From: Goniomonas avonlea
Taxonomy: Eukaryota > Cryptophyceae > Goniomonadida > Goniomonadaceae
Length of the DNA stretch: 13,451 bases
Assembly (NCBI GenBank): GCA_003573635.1
Contig: QUTJ01031613.1
Span: forward strand, 1 to 13,451
Direction of reading: 5' to 3'
Shown: in pieces, positions 7,076 through 12,698 of the stretch
How positions within the stretch are numbered: position 1 is the stretch's first letter
Layout: each line of letters starts with the position of its first letter
Notes under the pieces: model-generated
The model's database searches: none
Seen by the model: the letters and a program-made list of their open reading frames with translations, nothing else
Told to the model about the DNA's origin: nothing
Made by a program: the position numbers and the translations under genes

Positions 7076-8172
7076 CCAAGCCCCTCCAAAGAAGACCAAG
7101 GCTGACTCAGCAAGTGGCGCCAAGAGCAATCAGGCGTGACGGGGCGGACTGGGTGGGTCAGCCGACCCCTGCCGAGCGCTTCGAAGCCAAGCTGGGCAGA
7201 GCTCATGCTCACAGCAGGTTTGCTGTGTGCCTTGCTGGCAGTGACCGGTGTACCCCAGCCACCGAGTCATCTCTGGGACTTGCCCGATTGAGGCGTCTCG
7301 GTCTGCGACTGCACTCATATTCACCCACTTTCGTGGCTGTCTTCGTGTCAACCCGAACTCTGGACCAAGTTTGGGACGTCTGGGAGACGTAACACCGACG
7401 AAGGGTGCGCCCACCCCGGCCACAACTAGCAGTTGAAGTGGTCGCCCTTCCAGGAAGTCCTTTAGGGCAGGCCGTTCCCAATTCTGTCTCATCTAGCGGA
7501 CAGCGCGAGACCCGTGGAGGGTAACTTGATCCGCCGAATGGCTGTTCGGTTGCTGCTTGCATGTCGTACCGTTCGCCCCGGTGCCTGACAATGTTGCTTC
7601 ACCCAGCTTTTCAATCTGCCCGCGCTCCGTGATTTCCTTTCAGAAATCAAAACTCGCAGGCAGCCAGGTTGACGTTCTCACCCTGCATCAGCATGTTGAC
7701 CAAGTGCACCCTTTGTGGTCACAAGGTGTGCCCCCCACGCCGACAGCGCGGCTGGCGCTTCGCCAGTTCGGTAGTGGTGGGCGAGCATGACAACACACAC
7801 AGTTTTTTCGCCCCTGAGGGGCACCAGCAATTGTGTTGCCGCGAATGGCACGCAAGAGGAGCACCCGCGGCCGTCTGCTATCACCCAGTGCTATCAGAGC
7901 GCCAGTGCAACCTCTTGCAAGTGAACGACAAGTCCGGCTTGTCACTGGAGGCGCCGACCGGCCGCGATCGAAGTGGGAGGGGCGGCTGACCTACGTGTTG
8001 CTGACACCAATGCATTACATGCCTAAGGTCCGCGGCGACGACTCCGTGAAATGGCGCTCAGTCTTCGCCTGCAAGAAGTCCAAGCTTAACGAGTGGAGTT
8101 GTCTGGTTACGGAGACTTACCTCCGCCACCTGACCAGTTTACTCAAGCAACCAGTTTACTCAAGCGACTAGG
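7076..8172 (+). other. Unassigned coding-like region of copy A
   Basis: No frame stays open throughout, but pieces look protein-like. Around 7440-7570 there is N-L-I-R-R-M-A-V-R-L-L-L-A-C-R. From 7693 there is M-L-T-K-C-T-L-C-G-H-K-V-C, a C-x2-C-x4-C cluster, with H-x3-L-C-C-R-E-W-H further on. From about 7990 to a stop at 8169-8171 there is R-L-T-Y-V-L-L-T-P-M-H-Y-M, ending near L-R-H-L-T-S-L-L-K-Q. By position it could be the end of Gag, a protease or the start of the RT polyprotein. I found no D-T/S-G protease motif and no RT palm motif, so no function is assigned. It ends in a 17-bp tandem duplication (8133-8166). Confidence 0.35.
8133..8166. repeat. 17-bp tandem duplication
   Basis: ACCAGTTTACTCAAGCA (8133-8149) is repeated at 8150-8166 with one change in the final base. 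It abuts the point where strand sense of the element's coding remnants switches from plus to minus. Nothing else is evident between 8172 and 8350. Confidence 0.85.
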
Positions 8173-8349
8173 CGTTGGCTTCCAACACAAGGCTGACAAG
8201 ACAATGTTCGGGGTCTGGCACACCTCAGGTTAGCTCGGGGGGGGCGCAGAGCGTGGTGTGGACACCCTGGCTGAACCAGTGCGGAACCGCAATCAGATCC
8301 GGGAGACTCCTCGGCGGACTCCTCGCCGTCTCCTTGGTAGCCGCAGACG

Positions 8350-9155
8350 GTGGACTCCACAGTGATGACAGTAGAGTTGGAGTAGTCCCAAGCGGCGGGA
8401 TCTTGAGCTTCCCGGGCGGCGAAGTCGATCGAGCACTGCCGAGTCTCTGTGGGGTCAGGATGAAGCTCGAGCTAGTTGAGACAAAAGATGTAGTCCTATG
8501 TGGACGGCCTGTCGGGCTTGTCTGGGTGTGACAACCTGTCGGCGAGCCCGTTCCAGTCCCCTGGAACATGAATTGTGACCACATCAAGCCTGAGCTCACT
8601 GACTAGGCCGCAAACTGCTTGGTGTTACCACCAATCAGCGGTGACGGGCTCTACCCTTTGTTGATTGCTGCAACTGCCTGCGTGTTGTTGATTCAGATCA
8701 ACACCCGGCCGTCACCCCCTGGATGTGGAACCAACGACAGCCCCGCGCTATGGAGGAGGATCAGGGCTCCCATGAGCTCCCAGTCCCCGATGTGTGACGC
8801 AAGCTTCAGCTCCGGAGTGAAGTAAATAGCGTTGGAGGTGAGTGTTGGGATGCCTGAGTCAGTCCATCCGTTAGACTCGAGGATCCTGTCGTGCGCCTCT
8901 TTTGAGCCGTTGGAAGCTGGTGCTCCGCTTCAGCCTCTAGATGCCCTTGTATGGGGCGGCCAGGTACATTCTTACACCGTTGTTCTGTTCGCCCAAGGTG
9001 TGCCACCAGTCGCAAGCCTAGCGAGTGTCCGCTGTCAAGCACACCTGGACGCCCTTGTCCCAGAACTTGAGCTTCAGGATTGAGACAGCCTGGGTGTGAT
9101 TGGTGAGCTTGAGCTCGGGATGGACACCATATCGCAGACCCGGTCGATGACACAT
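8350..9155 (-). pseudogene. RT connection and RNase H of copy A, on the opposite strand to its gag
   Basis: Minus-strand blocks in order: L-R-Y-G-V-H-P-E-L-K-L-T-N (about 9145-9105); W-W-H-T-L-G, then N-N-G-V-R-M-Y-L, four residues, K-G-I (about 9015-8940), the region after the RT palm; W-T-D-S-G-I-P-T-L-T-S-N-A; P-E-L-K-L-A-S-H-I-G-D-W-E-L-M-G-A-L, the RNase H helix with the catalytic Glu; G-R-V-L-I-stop-I-N-N-T-Q-A-V-A-A-I-N-K-G, the D-N-T motif (Asp lost); and V-V-T-I-H-V-P-G-D-W-N-G-L-A-D-R-L-S, the textbook H-x-P-G-x-x-N-x-x-A-D-x-L-S end of DIRS/retroviral RNase H. A tail like I-D-F-A-A-R-E-A-Q follows to about 8350. The G-x-G-G-W stretch present in copy C is missing. Stops and frameshifts abound. 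The order matches RT-RNase H of YR retrotransposons. Confidence 0.8.
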
Positions 9156-9167
9156 TGAACGATTCTG

Positions 9168-9213
9168 GGTGGCGGCGGTCACTGAGAGGTCGGGTGGCGG
9201 TCACTCAGAGGTC
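9168..9213. repeat. Imperfect tandem duplication (24 and 22 bp)
   Basis: GGGTGGCGGCGGTCACTGAG then AGGTC is followed by GGGTGGCGGTCACTCAGAGG then TC. The two units differ by a CGG insertion and one base. It lies directly upstream, in minus-strand sense, of the RT/RNase H remnant. From 9214 to 9700 I see only fragments: a plus-strand L-T-C-V-R-C-G-E-T-L piece at about 9440-9470 and a helix-like A-I-E-A-V-Q-D-R-F-L-E-F at about 9560. Neither is assignable. Confidence 0.75.
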
Positions 9214-9708
9214 GATCACCGTTGAGTTCGGCTGGGAGGACCATCCAGGTCTTTGAGGGTGCCGTGTGTGTCCAGCAGCCCCCTCCGACTCGGATGGTGC
9301 CACCCCGCTCAAGGTGGCAGACAGTCAAGAAGAGCATGTTCGTGGTGACGCCTTATGCGGCAATAGCAAAGATTGAGGAAGGAGTTATCGGCAGATGTGC
9401 CAATGCAACCCCGCCTGTACTGGCATGAGGAGGGGCTGACCTGCGTCAGATGCGGCGAAACCCTCTACTGGGGTGCTGTGGTCTAGCGCAGGTAGCTGTA
9501 TCACCAGGGAGAGTGTGCGCATGCTGTAAGACCGGCACTGCTGGCAAAGGGATGGCTGCCATCGAGGCAGTGCAGGATCGCTTCCTCGAGTTCGTAGTCG
9601 CGCTGGCTGCCAGGATGAGCCTCCATTCGCAGAGGCATCTCCGATTGCCATCACACTCATGGGTGTGTCGTGATCACGAAGGACCAGTCAAAGATTGCAA
9701 TCACCCGT

Positions 9709-10402
9709 GACTGGTTTTTGTTGTACTTCTGCTGTTTCCAAGATGTGGACCCACTGAGTCGGTCCTATCTCTTCCGCAGAGGAGCAGCCAGCATGGTGAT
9801 CTGGCCAGGTTGGTCACCGGCCAACTCCACCAAGGTGGGGTTGGCAGTGACGTTCGACACCAACGCACAGGGCATCCCGTTCTTGCTGGTCGTGGGTTCT
9901 CACAAGAAGAACCAATGGGCCAACGTCAAGACATACCATTATGTCGCGGACCGCAACACAACCGGCATCCCCTTCTATTTGTGGGTGCACAACTTCCTCC
10001 AGGACAGGCCCGAAGAAGATCTGCTGGTGAGGACAGTAGAAAGGTACCCCCTTCAACTCCAGGGACTGGACGGAGGCCATGGACCACTTTGTTGCCTTCC
10101 CCCAGGGCCTTGCAATCGAGGTGGATTGGCATCAGAGTGCAGTCCCTCTGCAAGTGAGTCGCGACGGACCTCCTGCAAAGTGGACAGGTTACCTTCAACC
10201 GATCAAGGTACTGGGATAGTGGGTGTCCGACACCTGCAGCTTTTACTGTGGGGAGGACGTGATGGCCAGGCTCGACCTTCTCGCAGGGCGCGCAGCCGAG
10301 GCGGCCGAGAGGACCTCGCTCAACAATGTCACGTCCCTGCTGGAGTGCCTGCGGGTGGCTGCAAGAGGTTGCCCAGCGGCGAGTTCACAGGAGGACTCGT
10401 AG
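9709..10402 (+). pseudogene. Tyrosine recombinase (YR) of copy A
   Basis: The first frame runs from about 9709 and contains I-P-F-L-L-V-V-G-S-H-K-K-N-Q-W-A-N (beta-hairpin region) and D-R-N-T-T-G-I-P-F-Y-L-W-V-H-N-F. A frameshift near 10020-10040 moves to a second frame (10040-10402): R-D-W-T-E-A-M-D-H-F, then A-I-E-V-D-W-H-Q. Near 10160-10190 a short frame-3 piece gives V-A-T-D-L-L-Q-S-G, then back to I-K-V-L-G-stop-W-V-S-D-T-C-S-F-Y-C with a TAG at 10217-10219 in place of the Y/R before W. The helix with W-x-S-D and a Tyr is the C-terminal signature of the lambda-integrase superfamily. It has two parallels in copy C. In YR retrotransposons this enzyme inserts the circular DNA intermediate in place of an integrase. 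This copy is inactive. Confidence 0.75.
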
Positions 10403-10511
10403 GCCGCTTTGCACTGTAGCCGGTTGCGGGAGGCGAGCTGATCCATGGGAGTGGACTTCTTGAGTGTTTGCGCGGGAGCGCGGTGGCAGCTCACCACCTG
10501 TTGATCTGGCT

Positions 10512-10660
10512 TGGCGGCTTCGGGTTAGGCTGTAGTGTCAGTGGCACCCACTGAAGTCCAAGTGTAGCGTGGCGGCTTCGGGTTAGGCTGTATAGAGTCA
10601 GTCAGACTCACTAGTTGGGACTTGGAGTCCTGTGATTGGGCCAGGCAGCTTCGGGTCTTT
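10512..10660. repeat. Direct repeats after the recombinase of copy A
   Basis: TGGCGGCTTCGGGTTAGGCT then GTA occurs at 10512-10534 and again at 10570-10592 (23 bases, offset 58). A weaker GGCAGCTTCGGGT follows near 10646. They lie just 3' of the recombinase pseudogene, where terminal repeats of a YR element would be expected, but no partner was found upstream of gag. Confidence 0.7.
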
Positions 10661-10809
10661 TAAGTGAGTCCTGTTGGAGTATCGGTGTGGCCGTTGAATT
10701 TCCGGTCGCGAGTTTCGGCAGTTGTCGTGTTGTCGGTGCTGTGCTCATCAGCATTCCGACCAGCAGGTGTGAGGACCCCTAAGCGAGCAGCCTGGTCAGG
10801 GGTAGCTGG

Positions 10810-10835
10810 CATGTCAGACCGCCCAGTCTGGCATG
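10810..10835. repeat. Short hairpin
   Basis: CATGTCAGAC (10810-10819) and GTCTGGCATG (10826-10835) pair at 9 of 10 positions around the loop CGCCCA. No T-run follows, so it is not a bacterial-style terminator. The surrounding 10661-11190 stretch shows no gene I can support. Confidence 0.6.
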
Positions 10836-11189
10836 ACCGCCCTCGGGGCATGACTTGCGGCTTGTTGTACTGTCGTTCGGTGTGAAATATATTGTGTTTC
10901 AAGATTGTGTTGTATCTCTCACCCACTGTGCTTGCTTGATTATCGTCAATTGTCACACCTGCACTGTGGCCTGTGTATCCTTGTTCCACACTGCATTCAT
11001 TTCTCATGTTGTAGGGGGGGGGTCACTTTCCAGTGTGAAATGTTGGCTATGTTGGGGGGTCGTTCCTCCTAGTGTTAGACTATCGAGGTTAGGCTATCAC
11101 AGGTTGCCATCTTGCTAGCCACTTTGTTAGTCAAAACATCATGTAGGGCATGTGGTTTCCCCCCGCCCAATTCAAACAACTGCAGTGGT

Positions 11190-11375
11190 GTGACTCTGTC
11201 AGTCAGTCAGTCTGTCGGTCTGTCTGTCTCTCTGTCTCTCCCTTGCTCCCTCCCTCCCTCCCTCCCTCCCTCCCTCTCTCTCAGAAGGGGAGGGCAGAGG
11301 ACACACAGGAGGCTGAAAGAGGGAGCGGGAGGGCGGGGAGGGAGGGAGATGATGCAGGAGAAGGGGGGGGGGGTG
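11190..11375. repeat. Low-complexity CT tract followed by GA/G tract
   Basis: Plus-strand pyrimidines (TCAGTCAGTCAGTCTGTCGG, then (CCCT)n at 11246-11280) switch to purine-rich sequence with poly-G (11281-11373). Pyrimidine followed by purine on one strand means the two halves are partly complementary and could fold back. The reading frames here are artefacts. Confidence 0.85.
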
Positions 11376-11379
11376 GAAA

Positions 11380-11510
11380 CATCCCATATCAGCCTATTAT
11401 CAGGAAGGTGAACCCGCCCCCCACCCCCTAGCATCCCTTATCAGGCAGACGACCCACCTCTGCACCTCCTCTCTAACATCCTGTATCAGGGAGGCGAAAC
11501 CCTCTCTCCT
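11380..11510. repeat. Three degenerate repeats of a CATCCC-x-TATCAG motif
   Basis: CATCCCATATCAG (11380), CATCCCTTATCAGG (11432) and CATCCTGTATCAGG (11477) begin three diverged units of about 45-52 bases, each followed by a C-rich segment. They are in the intron downstream of host exon 2. Confidence 0.6.
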
Positions 11511-11595
11511 ACCACTCCCCCAGCTCCCTCCAGCCCCCTGCCTCACGCTCCCTCCCTACTTCTGTGTCTGGTCTGTGTCTGTGTCTGGTGCCAAC

Positions 11596-11699
11596 CTTGC
11601 AGTTCTTTGGAGCAGCAGTTTGATTGCAGTAGAAGTTGGGCTCAATGTCAGTGCACTTGGCTGAGCCCATTGTGTCCTTGTAGGTGCCAGCCACACACG
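11596..11699 (-). CDS. Host gene exon 2: A-C-V-A-G-T-Y-K-D Cys-rich module
   Basis: Minus-strand internal exon of 104 nt, two bases plus 34 codons. Acceptor AG at 11701-11700, donor AAG|GTTGGC (GT at 11595-11594). The peptide is C-V-A-G-T-Y-K-D-T-M-G-S-A-K-C-T-D, then P-N-F-Y-C-N-Q-T-A-A-P-K-N-C-K. The phase-1 acceptor joins exon 1's phase-1 donor to form an Ala codon, giving G-G-S-C-T-A-C-V-A-G-T-Y-K-D. This is exactly the C-x-x-C-x-x-G-x-Y boundary seen in tandem TNFR/ephrin-receptor-like (GCC2/GCC3-type) repeats, and it is strong evidence that both exons are real. The donor is phase 0, matching exon 3's acceptor (N-C-K|V-P-C-P). The protein is probably extracellular, with disulphide-bonded modules. 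No signal peptide or membrane segment is in the window. Confidence 0.85.
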
Positions 11700-11714
11700 C
11701 TGTTGTGGCATTGT

Positions 11715-11890
11715 GTCAGTTTGTGTCAGTGCCAGTGTCAGTGTCAGTGGCGGTCATTGTCAGCGTCAGAGACAGTTCAATATAAGCGCACCAACCTGCT
11801 CATCCTTGTGTCATGCAGTGCGGGAGTACTTGCCAGTATCAGTGTCCTTGTTTGTGTCACAGTGCCAGTGTCAGTTTCAGTCAGTGCATT
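11715..11890. repeat. CAGTGT/TCAGTG hexamer-type repeats
   Basis: Two clusters (11715-11775 and 11845-11885) of TGTCAGTG-like hexamers lie in the intron between host exons 1 and 2. On the minus strand a short piece within it reads D-T-G-K-Y-S-R-T-A, recalling the G-x-Y module of exon 2, but it meets a stop and has no good splice frame. Confidence 0.75.
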
Positions 11891-11942
11891 CGGCTGAGAG
11901 AAAGAGAGGGAGGCTGGAGGAACAGAGGGAGAGAGTATGCAC

Positions 11943-12045
11943 CAGTGCAGGAGCCCCCATTAGGCCCGGTGTAGCCCTTGTTGCATGTGCAGCTCGACTT
12001 GGCAGGGCTGGCGGCAGGGGATGACATGTGCCAGGGGCACGCGAC
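11943..12045 (-). CDS. Host gene exon 1 in window: EGF/ephrin-receptor-like Cys module
   Basis: Minus-strand internal exon of 103 nt, 34 codons plus one base. Acceptor CAG|GTC (AG at 12047-12046) in phase 0; donor ACTG|GTGCAT (GT at 11942-11941) in phase 1. The peptide is V-A-C-P-W-H-M-S-S-P-A-A-S-P-A-K, then C-T-C-N-K-G-Y-T-G-P-N-G-G-S-C-T. It aligns residue for residue, without gaps over its full 34 residues, with exon 3, including the V-x-C-P opening, S-P-A-A-S-P-A and G-G-x-C. Exon 1 plus exon 2 is therefore one two-exon module, and exon 3 starts the next. Being phase 0 at its start, it must follow an earlier exon to the right, beyond or within the region now occupied by retroelement copy B. 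Confidence 0.85.
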
Positions 12046-12159
12046 CTGTCAACAGGAGTGTTACAGCAGAGACAGGGAGGGGGGTGAGAGGGAGGGAGGG
12101 AGGTGAAGAGACAGTGTGTGTGATCTCTGACATGTTCATGTCTCGAGTCTTGAGTCATA

Positions 12160-12407
12160 TGCGGTTGAGTGCAGAATTCATGCCTAAAGTATGAGTTCAC
12201 CTTTCTCATGATGGAGAACTTGTCCCATTGAAAATTGAAAATCGGCCAAGTATCAGAGAAACAGCGAGCTCTTTAGGATGAGTAGTTATCGGAATTCTGG
12301 TTTTTGTGGTACAAGCAGCGGAGCGCTAATTGTATCCACGAAAACCTTATCTCCGATAATCTACTTATCCGTGGGTCCCACGAAGGGCCGTTGCTTTTCG
12401 TGGAACC
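12160..12407 (+). promoter_or_regulatory. 5' terminal region of copy B, probable promoter
   Basis: About 250 bases upstream of the gag ATG are preserved in copy C as its reverse complement (3715-3975) and partly in copy A (5545-5681). Conserved blocks are the CAGCGGAGCGCTAAT core (12317-12331), TATCC...GTGGGTCCCACGA (about 12366-12382), TATCAGAGAAAC, and a GCAGAATTCATGCC end (about 12170). Conservation of non-coding DNA upstream of gag in three copies suggests the element's promoter/terminal repeat. No clear TATA box was seen. Confidence 0.65.
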
Positions 12408-12698
12408 ATGCTTTCGGCAGCTTGCCCTTGGGAGCTGAATGATGCACAGATCGAATTTTGCTGTTGGATTTTGGCCTTCCTGGCCTTGATTCCATTGCTA
12501 ATCCAAGTGATTCACCTGAGACCTTTCAGACGAACGATGATGCTTCCTGGTCCGGTCTGCTGTGGGTATGACCCAGAGTCCGGACGTGACTGCGCATCAG
12601 CACCCAGACCTGGTGATTTCTATTGCGGGGTGCACGGGACTCCAGTTAATTTGGTAGACCACATGGCGCTCCACCTTTGGCACCGATTACGCGCCTGA
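12408..12698 (+). CDS. Gag-like N-terminal frame: hydrophobic helix plus C-x10-C-x10-C-x2-H finger (copy B)
   Basis: A 96-residue frame. The ATG is supported because copy C has M-L-S-A at the same place after the same upstream DNA. Residues 17-37 form a membrane-like hydrophobic stretch (F-C-C-W-I-L-A-F-L-A-L-I-P-L-L-I), followed by H-L-R-P-F-R-R. Residues 51-76 form a finger, C51-C-G-Y-D-x-x-S-G-R-D-C62, with C73-G-V-H76. The spacing is matched in copy A and, for the second half, in copy C, so it is under selection or recent common descent. It could bind one zinc. The frame ends at TGA 12696-12698, overlapping the ATG of the next frame (TGATG). In copy A the finger and the M-Q-D-R of the next frame are in one frame, so the break here may be a mutation, a frameshift site or a start-stop coupling. 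It has no close known family that I can name. Confidence 0.65.
   Translation: MLSAACPWELNDAQIEFCCWILAFLALIPLLIQVIHLRPFRRTMMLPGPVCCGYDPESGRDCASAPRPGDFYCGVHGTPVNLVDHMALHLWHRLRA

Larger units (their letters stand above)
5545..10660 (+). mobile_element. Decayed DIRS-like tyrosine-recombinase retrotransposon, copy A
   Basis: The plus strand carries a 5' region (5545-5681), a Gag-like pseudogene (5682-7075), a poorly understood Cys-rich stretch (to 8172), and a tyrosine recombinase (9709-10402). The RT-connection/RNase H block (9155-8350) lies between them on the minus strand. A repeated GGCGGCTTCGGGTTAGGCTG motif follows the recombinase. It sits within the intron between host exons 2 and 3. Boundaries are approximate, set by the outermost sequence matched to other copies or forming repeats. 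The RT palm and its YxDD motif were not found, so this copy is internally deleted as well as frameshifted. Whether the inverted RNase H block is a rearrangement or native is discussed in the findings. Confidence 0.75.

Noticed and set aside
7985-8171. Homology of R-L-T-Y-V-L-L-T-P (copy A, plus) with F-T-C-T-L-Y-T-P (copy C, minus)
   Set aside because: A short resemblance (T-x-x-L-x-T-P then R-G), but the copy C segment fits better with Y-G-V-H-P-E-L-K-L-T-N in the copy A RNase H block, which also keeps the right neighbours.
9670-10419. A 249-codon plus-strand frame as an intact recombinase
   Set aside because: Homology with copy C leaves this frame near 10030 and continues in another, with a TAG before W-V-S-D. 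Its C-terminal half is noise.
10810-10835. Rho-independent terminator
   Set aside because: No U-run follows the stem, and the genome is eukaryotic.
11107-11434. Open frames on both strands at 11.1-11.4 kb
   Set aside because: Low-complexity CCCT and GGGA repeats give long frames by absence of stops.
11790-11860. An additional host exon reading D-T-G-K-Y-S-R-T-A
   Set aside because: It meets a stop directly, sits in TGTCAG hexamer repeats, and exons 1 and 2 already join in phase without it.
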